A stretch of DNA of 64,000 nt from an uncultured Clostridia bacterium. GTDB taxonomy: Bacteria > Bacillota > Clostridia > Christensenellales > Borkfalkiaceae. Every line of letters starts with the position of its first letter. The first letter of the stretch is position 1. Under the pieces are notes generated by a model. It saw only the letters and a list, made by a program, of their open reading frames with translations, searched no databases and was not told where the DNA came from. A program made the position numbers and the translations under genes. The stretch is from assembly GCA_944338165.1 (NCBI GenBank), contig CALVLN010000003.1, positions 168,687-232,686 of the forward strand, given 5' to 3'. Positions 34,445-46,586 of the stretch are shown piece after piece.

Positions 34445-36138
34445 CTGCCTCTGTATGCGGAAAGGATGCGCTCCGCCTCGCGGACCAGATCGCCGAGCGT
34501 GCCGTCCGCAAAGGGATCGGCAAGCCCCGCGCGGGCAACGAGCGCCGAGAACGGCATGGATCCGCCGCTTTTGGCAAACTGCTTGTAGGTCTCAAGCGCA
34601 TTTTTGGCGTCTTTGCGGGAAAGCATATAGAATCCGAGCGCGACCGTCTGCGCGAGGCAGTAATCGATATAATAGAACGGATCCGTATAGATATGCGACT
34701 GATACTGCCAGCGCGTCCCCTCCGAAAGATACGGGATGCCGTCATAGGTGAGATACGGGCGGTATTTGCGCTCGAGGGCGAGGTACTGCGCGTTGCGCTC
34801 CGCAGGCGTCGCTTCCGGATGCTCGTACACGAAGTGCTGGAATTCGTCCACGATGCAGCCATACGGAAGAAACGACAGCGCATCGAAGAGATGTTTGAAC
34901 CGATACTCATCCGCGCGGTCGAAAAAGAATTTCTCCATGTACGGATGGCATAAAAATTCCATGCTCATGGAATGACACTCCGCCGTCTCCATGCCCCCGA
35001 TGCCGAGCTCGAAGTCGACGCCCGCCGCGGAAGATGCGTGCATCGCATAGGCATGTCCGAATTCGTGCGTGAGAACGTCCACGTCGCCCGTCGTGCCGTT
35101 GAAGTTGGCAAGGATGATCTCCTGCCCGTAGGAAGGGAGATCGTCGCAGAATCCCCCGCCGCATTTTCCTTCGCGCGATTCCACGTCAAACGCCTCTGCC
35201 GCTACCATGTCGCGGAAGAAAGCGCCGATCTCCCCGTCCATCCCGTCATACATCTCCTGCGCCGCGGCAAAGGCCTGCGGGATCGTGAGCGTGAACGCGG
35301 GATTACCGCCCGTAAGGTAGACGTCGTTATCGGAAAAGAGGAAACGCCTGAGACCGAGCGTCTGAGCGAGCCGCTCCTTGAGCCTCTGTACGACGGGGAC
35401 CACCGACGTGCAGACGTTCCTGCGGAACGCCTCCACCATGTCGCGCGTGAAGCCGGTGCGCCCGATGCGATAATACCCGAGCTCGACGAAGTTTTTGTAC
35501 CCCATCTTTTTGGCGATGCGGTCACGCACGTGCACGAGATTGTCATAGATCTTGTCAAGCTCTTCGCGGTGCGCCGCAAGGCCGTTCCCGATGGCGTCGG
35601 CCGCCGCCTTGCGCACCGCCGCGTCGCCGTCCTCGAGTTTGCCCTTCAGGATGGAGAGCGGGACCTTTTTCCCCTTCCAGTCGAAGAGCATAGAAGCCAT
35701 GAGCCTGGAATAGGAGGATACGAGCGCGTTTTCCTCCTGTTCGTCGGCGATACAGGCATCCGACTGCGCCCTGACGCTGACTTCAAACTTGCGGAACAGG
35801 AGGCTCCCGAGCCTCTCTTCAAGCTCGGCGCGGAACGGAGAGCCGAGCATGCAGCGAAAATACTTTGTCTCCAAAGCATTGGCGTGCGGACCTGCCGCAT
35901 CGTAATAGTCGACCTCCGCCTGATAGAACGCGTCGTGCACGTTCTGACTATACCGGTAGTTACAGAGGATGCGCGCCGTCCAGAATTCTTTGAGGCGCCC
36001 GATGAGCGCATCGCGCGCCCGCAGCACGTCGTCCGCGCTCGCCGCCTGCTCCGACGCGTTGAAAAAAGCTTCGTACCACGAACGGACTTCCTCTTCCGTC
36101 ACCCTGCGGTACGGGATCTTACCGACTGTCTGTTGCAT
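34441..36138 (-). CDS. M3 family oligoendopeptidase (PepF-like)
   Basis: A cytoplasmic zinc metallopeptidase for short peptides. The 565-residue protein has the M3 zinc motif LTHEFGHAYAMHAS (HExxH, about residue 365) with the downstream Glu in METAECHSMSMEF, and the oligoendopeptidase-F-like helical N-terminal half. The ATG at 36138 has AAGGAG 4 nt upstream; the frame is open further but unlikely to be used. Transcribed alone. Confidence 0.92.
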   Translation of the reverse strand: MQQTVGKIPYRRVTEEEVRSWYEAFFNASEQAASADDVLRARDALIGRLKEFWTARILCNYRYSQNVHDAFYQAEVDYYDAAGPHANALETKYFRCMLGSPFRAELEERLGSLLFRKFEVSVRAQSDACIADEQEENALVSSYSRLMASMLFDWKGKKVPLSILKGKLEDGDAAVRKAAADAIGNGLAAHREELDKIYDNLVHVRDRIAKKMGYKNFVELGYYRIGRTGFTRDMVEAFRRNVCTSVVPVVQRLKERLAQTLGLRRFLFSDNDVYLTGGNPAFTLTIPQAFAAAQEMYDGMDGEIGAFFRDMVAAEAFDVESREGKCGGGFCDDLPSYGQEIILANFNGTTGDVDVLTHEFGHAYAMHASSAAGVDFELGIGGMETAECHSMSMEFLCHPYMEKFFFDRADEYRFKHLFDALSFLPYGCIVDEFQHFVYEHPEATPAERNAQYLALERKYRPYLTYDGIPYLSEGTRWQYQSHIYTDPFYYIDYCLAQTVALGFYMLSRKDAKNALETYKQFAKSGGSMPFSALVARAGLADPFADGTLGDLVREAERILSAYRGR

Positions 36139-36201
36139 ATAACTCCTTTGCCGCGGATGCGGCGAAACCGACCATTCCCATGGAGGCACGGCGTTTGCAA
36201 A

Positions 36202-36230
36202 AGAAAAACCGCGGCATTGCTGCCGCGGTC
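36202..36230 (-). terminator. tuf terminator
   Basis: GACCGCGGCA-GCAA-TGCCGCGGTT followed by TTTC on the minus strand, just past the tuf stop codon. Confidence 0.88.
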
Positions 36231-36246
36231 TCTTCATTCGATCTGA

Positions 36247-37467
<1,221 letters not shown>

Positions 37468-37567
37468 TTTGAATTCCTCCAATTTTTATAAAAATTTTGA
37501 TAACCTTTTCCGATATTTCAACCGGAGGTGCAGCTATCTATCATTTCCTGATATTAAGCTTACCTAT

Positions 37568-37596
37568 ATTATAGCGGATACGTCTGATTTTTGCAA
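37568..37596 (-). promoter_or_regulatory. tuf promoter
   Basis: On the minus strand TTGCAA (37591-37596), a 17-nt spacer and TATAAT (37568-37573), about 100 nt before tuf. It lies in the 188-nt fusA-tuf gap. Confidence 0.85.
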
Positions 37597-37655
37597 ACAC
37601 TTTGCGGGAAGTTTTTTGCGAAAATTACAAAATTTTCACCCGCAGCATGTAAAAA

Positions 37656-39737
37656 TCAGTCTTTTTTCGCACGGGACGAGATGATCTTCTCGGAGATGCT
37701 CTTGGGAACTTCCGAGTAATGATCGAACTGCATCGTGAACTGCCCTCTGCCCTGCGTGCGCGAACGGAGCTCCGTCGCATAGCCGAACATTTCGGACAGC
37801 GGGACTTCCGCGTCGATGATCTTGGCGCCGTTTCTGTCGTCCGTGCCGAGAATGGTGCCGCGGCGGCCGCTGACGTTGCCCATAAGATCGCCGAAGTAAT
37901 CTTCGGGCGTGACGATCTCCACCTTCATGATGGGCTCGAGCAGAACGGGCTTTGCGCGCTCCATGCCGTTTTTGAATGCCATGGAACCGGCGATCTTGAA
38001 CGCCATTTCCGAGGAGTCGACTTCGTGATAGGAACCGTCGTAGACCTGGACCTTGAAGTCCACCACTTCGTAGCCCGCGAGGAAACCGTTTTTCGCCGCT
38101 TCCTGGATGCCCTTGTCGATGGCGGGGATATATTCCTTGGGGATGGAACCGCCGACGGTGAGGTCCTCGAAGGAATAGCCGGAACCGGGTTCGCCGGGGA
38201 TGAGGTGGATCTTACAATGACCGTACTGGCCCTTGCCGCCCGACTGGCGCTTGTACATCCCCTCTGCGTCCACCGCCTGACGGAACGTCTCGCGGTAGGC
38301 GACCTGGGGCGCGCCGACGTTAGCTTCCACGTGGAATTCACGCAGCAGTCTGTCAACGATGATATCGAGGTGCAGCTCACCCATGCCCGCGATGATGGTC
38401 TGTCCCGTCTCGTGATCGGTATACGTCTTGAAGGTGGGATCCTCTTCGGCGAGCTTGATGAGCGCCATCGTCATCTTTTCCTGGCCCGCCTTCGTCTTGG
38501 GCTCAAGGGAGAGCTGGATAACGGGCTCGGGGAAGGTCATCTGTTCCAGGATGATCGGGTGCTTCTCATCGCAGAGCGTATCGCCCGTCGTGGTGTTTTT
38601 GAGGCCGACGATGGCGCAGATATCGCCCGAGTAGATGCAGTCGATGTCCTTTCTCTCGTTGGCGTGCATCTGCACGAGGCGGCCGACGCGTTCCTTCTTC
38701 TCCTTGGTGGAGTTGTAGACGTAGGAACCTGCCTCGAGCACGCCAGAGTATGCGCGGAAATATGCGAGCGAACCCACGAACGGGTCGGTCGCGATCTTGA
38801 AGGCGAGCCCTGCAAAGGGTTCGTCGTCGGAAGTCTTTCTCACTTCCTCCTCGCCGGTCACGGGGTTGATGCCCTTGACGTGCGCCACGTCGAGCGGGCT
38901 GGGAAGGAAGGCGACGACGGCGTCGAGCAGGAACTGAACGCCCTTGTTCTTATAGGACGAGCCGCAGAGCATGGGCACCGCTTCCATCTTCAGACAGCGC
39001 GCGCGCAGGCCCGCGATGATATCCTCCTCGCTGAGATCCCCTGCCTCGAAATACTTCTCCATAAGTTCGTCGCTGGCGGAAGCCGCCTCCTCGACGAGCT
39101 TGGAACGATATTCGTTGGCGAGATCTGCCATGTCCTCGGGGATGGGCTCCTTGCGGAAATCCTTGCCGAGGTCGTCGTAATACACTTCCGCTTCCATGCG
39201 GATGAGGTCGATAATCCCGCGGAAGGTATCCTCCTTGCCGATGGGAAGCTCGATGGGCACGGGATTCGCGCCCAGGCGCTCGCGGATCATCTGTTCGACG
39301 CGGAAGAAGTTTGCGCCGTTGATGTCCATCTTGTTGACGTACGCGATGCGCGGGACCTTATAGGTATCCGCCTGACGCCAGACGGTCTCCGACTGCGGTT
39401 CCACGCCGCCCTTGGCGCAGAACGTCGCCACGGCGCCGTCAAGCACGCGAAGAGAACGCTCGACTTCCACCGTGAAGTCGACGTGCCCCGGGGTATCGAT
39501 GATGTTGAAGCGATGGCCCTTCCAGATACAGGTGGTCGCCGCGGACGTGATCGTGATGCCGCGCTCCTGTTCCTGTACCATCCAGTCCATGGTCGCAGCG
39601 CCTTCGTGGACTTCGCCGATCTTGTGCGTCTTGCCCGTATAGAACAGGATGCGCTCGGTCGTCGTCGTTTTGCCCGCGTCGATGTGCGCCATGATCCCGA
39701 AGTTTCTCGTATGATTCAAATCGTATTGTCTGGGCAT
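37656..39737 (-). CDS. fusA: Translation elongation factor G
   Basis: EF-G drives translocation on the ribosome. The 693-residue protein begins [20 protein letters not shown] and has GTPase motifs [32 protein letters not shown] and NKMD, then domains II-V ([30 protein letters not shown], ending [14 protein letters not shown]). Length is normal. It starts 11 nt after rpsG with GGAG. Confidence 0.98.
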   Translation of the reverse strand: MPRQYDLNHTRNFGIMAHIDAGKTTTTERILFYTGKTHKIGEVHEGAATMDWMVQEQERGITITSAATTCIWKGHRFNIIDTPGHVDFTVEVERSLRVLDGAVATFCAKGGVEPQSETVWRQADTYKVPRIAYVNKMDINGANFFRVEQMIRERLGANPVPIELPIGKEDTFRGIIDLIRMEAEVYYDDLGKDFRKEPIPEDMADLANEYRSKLVEEAASASDELMEKYFEAGDLSEEDIIAGLRARCLKMEAVPMLCGSSYKNKGVQFLLDAVVAFLPSPLDVAHVKGINPVTGEEEVRKTSDDEPFAGLAFKIATDPFVGSLAYFRAYSGVLEAGSYVYNSTKEKKERVGRLVQMHANERKDIDCIYSGDICAIVGLKNTTTGDTLCDEKHPIILEQMTFPEPVIQLSLEPKTKAGQEKMTMALIKLAEEDPTFKTYTDHETGQTIIAGMGELHLDIIVDRLLREFHVEANVGAPQVAYRETFRQAVDAEGMYKRQSGGKGQYGHCKIHLIPGEPGSGYSFEDLTVGGSIPKEYIPAIDKGIQEAAKNGFLAGYEVVDFKVQVYDGSYHEVDSSEMAFKIAGSMAFKNGMERAKPVLLEPIMKVEIVTPEDYFGDLMGNVSGRRGTILGTDDRNGAKIIDAEVPLSEMFGYATELRSRTQGRGQFTMQFDHYSEVPKSISEKIISSRAKKD

Positions 39738-39748
39738 AGTTCAGCTCC

Positions 39749-40219
39749 TTAGAATCTGAAGTGCGCGAACGCCTTGTTCGCTTCCGCCATTCTGTGGGTA
39801 TCTTCCTTCTTCTTGACGGAACCGCCCGTGCTGTTGTATGCGTCCATGAGCTCCGCCGCGAGCTTCTTGCTCATTTCGCGCTCGCTGCGTTTTCTCGTAT
39901 TGATGACGATCCAGCGGATGGCGAGCGTCTGACGGCGCTCCGGCCTGATCTCGATGGGGACCTGATAGTTGGCGCCGCCGACACGGCGTGCCTTGACCTC
40001 GACGACGGGCATGACGTTTTCCATCGCCTGATTAAAGATCTCCATGGGGTCCATGTTCAGCTTCTCCCCCATGATCTTGAATGCATCGTATACGATCTTC
40101 TGAGCCGTCCCCTTCTCGCCGTCGAGCATGATCTGGTTGATGAGCTTTGCAACGACCTTGCTGCCGTATACGGGATCGGGAAGTACGTCTCTCTTGGGAA
40201 CTTTACCTCTTCTGGGCAT
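39749..40219 (-). CDS. rpsG: 30S ribosomal protein S7
   Basis: The 156-residue protein begins [20 protein letters not shown] and shows the S7 core with [40 protein letters not shown] and [12 protein letters not shown]7 nucleates assembly of the 30S head. The ATG at 40219 has GGAGG upstream; the longer open frame was rejected. Confidence 0.98.
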   Translation of the reverse strand: MPRRGKVPKRDVLPDPVYGSKVVAKLINQIMLDGEKGTAQKIVYDAFKIMGEKLNMDPMEIFNQAMENVMPVVEVKARRVGGANYQVPIEIRPERRQTLAIRWIVINTRKRSEREMSKKLAAELMDAYNSTGGSVKKKEDTHRMAEANKAFAHFRF

Positions 40220-40415
40220 TGTTGTATCCTCCTTTCGAATTTTTGGTTGCAGCCGCGCATTGTCCGGCTGCGTCGGGCATTTGTTACCCTTCAGTACAGC
40301 TATCGCTTGCCGCATCTGCGGTAGCGAACCTTCTGCTCCCCCGCGGGGAACATACTGCCTACTTTATCGGGCGATTCCGAAATAAGTAGGGTCTTTTGTT
40401 TACGTCAGACGTAAA
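40220..40415 (-). other. 196-nt rpsL-rpsG intercistronic region with inverted repeats
   Basis: Read on the minus strand this region has CCTACTT and AAGTAGG as inverted arms near the rpsL end, and a GCTACCGC/GCGATAGC-rich part further on. It is long for a gap inside the str operon. In E. coli the rpsL-rpsG spacer carries the S7 repressor site; this could be the counterpart, but I cannot show similarity. Confidence 0.4.
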
Positions 40416-40787
40416 TTACTTGGGGCGTTTTGCGCCGTACTTGCTGCGTGCCTGTTTGCGTTTTGCAACGCCTGCGGTATCCAGCGCACCGCGAACGATG
40501 TGATAGCGGACGCCGGGAAGATCCTTGACTCTTCCGCCGCGAATGAGAACCGAGCTGTGCTCCTGCAGGTTGTGACCTTCGCCGGGAATGTACACCGTAC
40601 CTTCCTGCTTGTTGGTGAGGCGCACTCTTGCGATCTTTCTCAAAGCCGAGTTCGGCTTCTTGGGAGACGTCGTCGTAACCGAAAGGCATACGCCGCGCTT
40701 CTGAGGGCAATTGTCCAGAATCGGGCTCTTGGACTTGTACACCTGCTGCTCTCTGCCACGTTTGATCAACTGGTTGATTGTAGGCAT
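40416..40787 (-). CDS. rpsL: 30S ribosomal protein S12
   Basis: The 123-residue protein begins [20 protein letters not shown] and has LTTK-type decoding-centre segments [19 protein letters not shown] and [20 protein letters not shown], with the usual C-terminal [13 protein letters not shown]. It is the first gene of the str operon. The lysines where streptomycin-resistance changes usually occur are in the wild-type form as far as can be seen. GGAGG lies 10 nt before the ATG. Confidence 0.98.
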   Translation of the reverse strand: MPTINQLIKRGREQQVYKSKSPILDNCPQKRGVCLSVTTTSPKKPNSALRKIARVRLTNKQEGTVYIPGEGHNLQEHSSVLIRGGRVKDLPGVRYHIVRGALDTAGVAKRKQARSKYGAKRPK

Positions 40788-40865
40788 GTGTTCTTGTTTA
40801 CCTCCTTGTCTTATTTCGGAATATTCTCAGAATTGCCCGTGCAATTCGAAGAAGCATGTTTACGC

Positions 40866-40891
40866 GAAAAAAGGCGCGAAAAAACGCGCCC
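40866..40891 (-). terminator. Terminator-like attenuator in the str operon leader
   Basis: Between the promoter and rpsL the minus strand has GGGCGCG-TTTTTT-CGCGCC followed by TTTTTT, a short GC stem plus U-run with the form of an intrinsic terminator, about 20 nt after the expected start of transcription and about 80 nt before the rpsL ATG. Confidence 0.65.
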
Positions 40892-40910
40892 ATATTCACA
40901 GGCAACGAAT

Positions 40911-40939
40911 ATTGTAGCAAAGTTAAGCCGCTTTGTCAA
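40911..40939 (-). promoter_or_regulatory. str operon promoter
   Basis: On the minus strand TTGACA (40934-40939, full consensus), a 17-nt spacer and TACAAT (40911-40916). Confidence 0.88.
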
Positions 40940-41096
40940 ATGTTTACAGCAAATTTTTGCAAAAAATCCCCTTTGCGGCGATCCGAGTTTGGGGCGGACG
41001 ATCTTTTACAAAAATATTACAAGTTCGTGACAACTCTGTGTAAATTTATTTACAACCATATGTTAGAATGTTTTTAACAACTGTTAGGAGGTATGT

Positions 41097-42155
41097 ATGA
41101 AAAAAGCAGCACTCGGCGCATTGGCATTGGCAACCGTAATCGGGTTATCCGTTGTATCGCCGCTTACAACGGCAGCCGCTGCAGAAGTCTATTTCAGCCT
41201 AAATTCAAGTCCGGCAGAAATTCAAGCAATAAAAGAACGTGAAGAAAAGATCTCTGATTTAATAGAAAAGAGATTGATAGCTTTACAGACAACTGGAACC
41301 ATCCCCCCTACCATTACCAAAGAACTTGCGTCGTGCGGCGTAGAGGAAATGAACGTTAATGAGATCAACGCATTTTTAAACAACACCGATAGCTATGCAA
41401 ACTCCGGCATCTCTCCAATGGATGAAGGGCACTATTCTGATCATAGTTATATTACTGAATCAGAAAATAACATTTTTGAGCGATACTCAATAGATATGAA
41501 AATTAATGGTATTGAATACACATATATGAATATTATCGCTACTCCAAAAAACATGAACAGTAACCTATATACAAAAGGACGACTCGAATCAAATAATAAA
41601 AATAACCTTTTGGCCACTGCGAATTTTCTCTCATTCGCCGGAGAAGTTATTTTAGGTAATAAAAATAATACAATTGCCAGATCTATAGCTGCAGTATTTA
41701 GCATTTATAATACAATTACCGACGCCATTGGTGTTACTCAAGAGTTAATTAACAGTCTAAAGCCCACTTCCGTTGTGGAAACAATTGGTGCAGATTATAC
41801 ATATTATGCAGCTGAAGTAGCTTGTTTTACCTATGTTGCGTCTTCAACACTAAGCAATCATTATATTTTACTAACTATTTCAAATATGGTGGAAATGCAG
41901 GTTACAGCAACTATCCCCACATTCAAATTAGTTGATGGGACACCCGATATTGACAGCATCCAAACAAAGCATCATAGCTCATATCGCAATTATTTTTTTG
42001 CTTCCGGCACAAATGTATTATACGGTCGTTACGGAGACGGAATCCCTGCTGAATATAACGAACGATTAGAATCATTTGAAATTCATGGAATTAGCGGTGA
42101 ATATCTTGGAACCGTTAATCTGCCAAATCCCAGTTTACCAGGAAACATAAATTAA
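41097..42155 (+). CDS. Secreted protein of unknown function, AT-rich gene
   Basis: The 352-residue precursor has a signal peptide (MKKAALGALALATVIGLSVV...AAAAE, cleavage near residue 29) without a lipobox. The mature protein has no recognised domain: a helical region (IQAIKEREEKISDLIEKRL), then mixed sequence rich in Asn, Ser, Thr and Ile, ending LGTVNLPNPSLPGNIN. A good AGGAGG ribosome binding site lies 7 nt before the ATG. Base composition is much richer in A/T than the surrounding str operon and pgk genes, suggesting later acquisition or relaxed selection. It is followed by a lipoprotein gene 18 nt on. Confidence 0.72.
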   Translation: MKKAALGALALATVIGLSVVSPLTTAAAAEVYFSLNSSPAEIQAIKEREEKISDLIEKRLIALQTTGTIPPTITKELASCGVEEMNVNEINAFLNNTDSYANSGISPMDEGHYSDHSYITESENNIFERYSIDMKINGIEYTYMNIIATPKNMNSNLYTKGRLESNNKNNLLATANFLSFAGEVILGNKNNTIARSIAAVFSIYNTITDAIGVTQELINSLKPTSVVETIGADYTYYAAEVACFTYVASSTLSNHYILLTISNMVEMQVTATIPTFKLVDGTPDIDSIQTKHHSSYRNYFFASGTNVLYGRYGDGIPAEYNERLESFEIHGISGEYLGTVNLPNPSLPGNIN

Positions 42156-42173
42156 CAGGAGACATAAATCAAA

Positions 42174-42911
42174 ATGAAAAGAGTGTCTTTTGTATTGACC
42201 GCCATTCTGGTTTGCACCCCGTTGCTTTGCAGCTGTACGGAAGCAGAAATTTCTTATCCGCTCTCAGCATACATCAACCACCCAATCGGTGATGCGATCA
42301 CGCAATACCTTTCTGAGCAGGACGCCTTTACCTTCCCCGACGAAAGCATAGAGGAAACACTTTCGGAATTCGGCGTCGAAGTCGTCTCTAAAACGACGCT
42401 CCGCAAAAGACTGGGGGACGAGGCGGAAGCCGTGTTCGGAGAATACTGCACCTATTTGTATGTGGAGCGGGAATTTACAGACGAGGAGGGGATCCCCCTG
42501 CTCTCCCCCGCCGTATACGTTATCAGCACAGATGAGGATCGACGCTTCACCGCAAGCTTCTCCCCCGAACATCCAGACGGTACACGCTGGAATGAATATC
42601 ATGCTACCGTCTATGATATTCTCTCCTGGCAGTATCTGCCTTCGGACGGCGGCGGGTACGATTGCGTCGCCCTGTCTAACTTTGCCTATGCACGCATTTC
42701 CTGCATAGAATTTTTTATTTCATCTCCTGGATATATCGATTCCATGCAGTCCGATCACATCTATACACAGTTTGCACCATATTTTGACGACGCAATCTCG
42801 CCCCGTTTGCAAGGCGTCAACGTCCAAAATGATCTGAGGCTGAAAAAGACGACGATCATCATTAGCGGCATAGAAATCGGCGTCGTTCCCCTCTCGCGCG
42901 GCAGGGAATGA
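42174..42911 (+). CDS. Lipoprotein of unknown function
   Basis: The 245-residue precursor has a lipoprotein signal (MKRVSFVLTAILVCTPLLCSC) with lipobox LCSC, lipidated at about Cys-21. The mature part has no domain that I recognise; it shows alternating charged helices and strands (YLSEQDAFTFPDESIEETL, VYVISTDEDRRFTASF) and a long Gly/Tyr stretch DGGGYDCVALSNFAYARI. It lies in one unit with the preceding secreted protein. No terminator is obvious before the pgk promoter. Confidence 0.7.
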   Translation: MKRVSFVLTAILVCTPLLCSCTEAEISYPLSAYINHPIGDAITQYLSEQDAFTFPDESIEETLSEFGVEVVSKTTLRKRLGDEAEAVFGEYCTYLYVEREFTDEEGIPLLSPAVYVISTDEDRRFTASFSPEHPDGTRWNEYHATVYDILSWQYLPSDGGGYDCVALSNFAYARISCIEFFISSPGYIDSMQSDHIYTQFAPYFDDAISPRLQGVNVQNDLRLKKTTIIISGIEIGVVPLSRGRE

Positions 42912-43025
42912 GTGCAAAGAATTGCTTTGACCGCAGAAAATTCGCAACCGTTTTACAACTTTGTGCGGGACTTGCATGATTTTCCCTTTCCTTGTAAAAA
43001 TTCGTGAGTTTTTCGCAAGCGTGCC

Positions 43026-43054
43026 TTGACAAATTCTCCCAAACGCTTTATAAT
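43026..43054 (+). promoter_or_regulatory. pgk promoter
   Basis: TTGACA (43026-43031), a 17-nt spacer and TATAAT (43049-43054): full consensus at both boxes, about 34 nt before the ATG. Confidence 0.92.
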
Positions 43055-43094
43055 AGAATATGGTAAAAATCATCGATAAGGAGATCGGTTTACT

Positions 43095-44417
<1,323 letters not shown>

Positions 44418-44421
44418 TCAT

Positions 44422-44449
44422 AAAAGGGACGGCAATGCCGTCCCTTTTC
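44422..44449 (+). terminator. pgk terminator
   Basis: AAAAGGGACGGCA-ATGCCGTCCCTTTT stem with T-tract. Confidence 0.85.
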
Positions 44450-44462
44450 CGTAATTTTCCTT

Positions 44463-44493
44463 AAAAAAGCTCCCCCGACGGGGAGCTTTTTTC
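44463..44493. terminator. Second terminator shared by pgk and plsY
   Basis: AAAAAAGCTCCCC-CGAC-GGGGAGCTTTTTT: symmetric stem with T-tracts on both sides, fitting the convergent plsY transcript. Confidence 0.9.
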
Positions 44494-44500
44494 CGTATCG

Positions 44501-45238
44501 TTACATGTTTTGCGTGCCGCGCTTGCCCTTAGAAAGTTTTTTCACGGACGTGCGGTGTTCCTCGCCGGCAAACAGGCGCACCAGATTCTTGCGATGGGCA
44601 AACCACGTGAAGAAATTGAGGAGAAGCAGCAGCGCAAACGCCGTGATCACCCAGCCGTTGGAAAGATCGGCCTCGTAGCGGAAGTAAAAGAGGAACGCCT
44701 GCCAGATGCTGAACCCCGTCACGCCGAGCAGCGAGCCCATGGAGCCGAATTCGGTGAGGGCGATATAGCCGACGACGAGAAGCAGCGCCCCGAAACCGAT
44801 GAGCAGGTTCCAGGGGTCTTCGCAGGCGAGGCAGATCCAAAAGAGGCCGAGCGTGGAGGCGATGCCCTTCCCGCCCTTGAACCCCATCGTCACGGGATAA
44901 ATGTGGCCGATGACCACGCACAGACCGCACAGATAGCGCGTGACGTCGGAAACGACGACGCTGCTGCCGGCAAACACGTACCCGCGGAAGATAAAATAGC
45001 TGATCATGGCGGGGATGCCGCCTTTGAGACAATCGAGCAAAAAGTTCAGAAGGCCGATCTTGAGCCCGAACTCGCGGCTCATGTTCATCGTGCCCGGATT
45101 CCCGCTGCCGATCTTGCGGGCGTCCTTGTGCTTGAAGCGCGCGATGAGCATGGCAAAATTAAAACAGCCGATAAAGTAGCAGAGCACCGCCATGAGGACG
45201 AACCAATACCAGCTTTCGGCAAAAACAAGTTCCTTCAT
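44501..45238 (-). CDS. plsY: Acyl-phosphate:glycerol-3-phosphate acyltransferase PlsY
   Basis: PlsY acylates glycerol-3-phosphate from acyl-phosphate in phospholipid synthesis. The 245-residue membrane protein has about five to six TM segments and the loop motifs IGSGNPGTMNMSREFG and VTMGFKGGKGIASTLG, matching the family's GSGNxGATN and G-KGG--AT motifs; here the first reads PGTMN. The C-terminal tail after the last TM (about 30 residues, basic) is longer than usual. It lies in the DUF512-der-plsY order common in Clostridia, 27 nt after der. Confidence 0.92.
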   Translation of the reverse strand: MKELVFAESWYWFVLMAVLCYFIGCFNFAMLIARFKHKDARKIGSGNPGTMNMSREFGLKIGLLNFLLDCLKGGIPAMISYFIFRGYVFAGSSVVVSDVTRYLCGLCVVIGHIYPVTMGFKGGKGIASTLGLFWICLACEDPWNLLIGFGALLLVVGYIALTEFGSMGSLLGVTGFSIWQAFLFYFRYEADLSNGWVITAFALLLLLNFFTWFAHRKNLVRLFAGEEHRTSVKKLSKGKRGTQNM

Positions 45239-45265
45239 ACCCTTCTCCCCTTCCCCTCGGCGGGG

Positions 45266-46579
45266 TCAGTTCTCTTCTTTTTTGTTGCGCACCTGGATAC
45301 GGATGGGCGTGCCCGAAAAATCAAAGGCGCCGCGGATGACGTTCTCGAGGTAGCGCTTGTAGGAAAAGTGCAGCAGCTTTTCGTCGTTGACGAAGAGCAC
45401 GAACATGGGCGGACGGACGGCGACCTGCGACGCATAATAAAGCTTGAGCCTGCGCCCGAGATAGGACGGCGGTTCGCTGACGCGCATGGCATCGGACAAG
45501 AGATCGTTGAGCGTACCCGTTGCGATGCGGCGGCAGGCGTTGGCATACACCTCGCGGGCGAGCGTGAGCAGCTTTTCCGTGCGCTGCCCCGTCTTGGCGG
45601 AAATATACACAGATTTATAATAGTCCATGAACTTGAGGTCTTCCTTGAGCTTCTCCTCAAAGCGGAGCACGGTATGCGTATCTTTTTCCACCGTGTCCCA
45701 CTTGTTCATGACGATGAGCGAAGGCTTGCCCTGTTCGTGGACGTAGCCGATGATCTTGACGTCCTGCTCGGTGAGCCCCTCGTTGCAGTCGACCACGAGC
45801 AGGCACACGTCGGCGCGGCGCACCGCGTCGAACGCGCGCAACACGGAATAGTACTCCACGTCGTCCTCGACGGAGCGTTTGCGGCGGATCCCCGCCGTAT
45901 CGATGAGCGTATAGGCCTGCCCGTCCCGCTCAAACGTCGTGTCGATGGCGTCGCGCGTGGTGCCCGCCACCTCGCTGACGATGCTGCGGTCGGCGCCGAG
46001 CAATTTGTTGACGAGCGAGCTTTTGCCCGCATTGGGCTTGCCGACGACGGCGATCTTCAGCGACGCGTCCTCCGCCTGTTCCCCCGCCGCAAATTCGGCG
46101 ACCGCCGCATCCAGCACGTCGCCGATGCCGCGGGAATGTTCGGATGAGACGCCGTACGGCTCGCCGAGCCCCAGCGAATAAAACTCGAACAGCTTATCGG
46201 GGGAATAGTCGTCCACCTTATTGACGACGAGAATGACGGGTTTGCCGCAGCGGCGCAGTTTTTCCGCCACGTCGTAATCGGAGGACGTGAGGCCCTCCTT
46301 TCCGTCCGTAAAAAAGAGGATGACGTCCGCCGTATCGATGGCGACGTCTGCCTGGCGGGCGATGTGTTTCCACATCATATCGTCGCTTTTGAGCTCGATG
46401 CCGCCCGTATCGACGAGCGTAAACGGCTTGCCCCGCCATTCGCAGTCGGCATAGATGCGGTCGCGCGTGACGCCGGGGCGATCCTCGGTGATGGCGATCT
46501 TGCGGCCCGCCACCTTATTGAAAAACGTACTTTTGCCGACGTTGGGTCTTCCAACGATGGCGATCAACGGATTTGCCAT
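45266..46579 (-). CDS. der: Ribosome biogenesis GTPase Der (EngA)
   Basis: Der is a double GTPase needed for 50S assembly. The 437-residue protein has two G domains: GRPNVGKSTFFNKV with DTGGIE and NKVD (1-160), and GKPNAGKSSLVNKL with DTAGIRRKRSVEDDVEYYS and NKWD (175-345). A KH-like C-terminal domain follows (PPMFVLFVNDEKLLHFSYKRYLEN). GAGG precedes the ATG. It starts 7 nt after the DUF512 gene. Confidence 0.97.
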   Translation of the reverse strand: MANPLIAIVGRPNVGKSTFFNKVAGRKIAITEDRPGVTRDRIYADCEWRGKPFTLVDTGGIELKSDDMMWKHIARQADVAIDTADVILFFTDGKEGLTSSDYDVAEKLRRCGKPVILVVNKVDDYSPDKLFEFYSLGLGEPYGVSSEHSRGIGDVLDAAVAEFAAGEQAEDASLKIAVVGKPNAGKSSLVNKLLGADRSIVSEVAGTTRDAIDTTFERDGQAYTLIDTAGIRRKRSVEDDVEYYSVLRAFDAVRRADVCLLVVDCNEGLTEQDVKIIGYVHEQGKPSLIVMNKWDTVEKDTHTVLRFEEKLKEDLKFMDYYKSVYISAKTGQRTEKLLTLAREVYANACRRIATGTLNDLLSDAMRVSEPPSYLGRRLKLYYASQVAVRPPMFVLFVNDEKLLHFSYKRYLENVIRGAFDFSGTPIRIQVRNKKEEN

Positions 46580-46586
46580 AATTTCC

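Noticed and set aside
37719..39752. Long plus-strand open frame opposite fusA
   Set aside because: fusA is certain; the antisense frame stays open because of GC-rich codon bias and has no family features.
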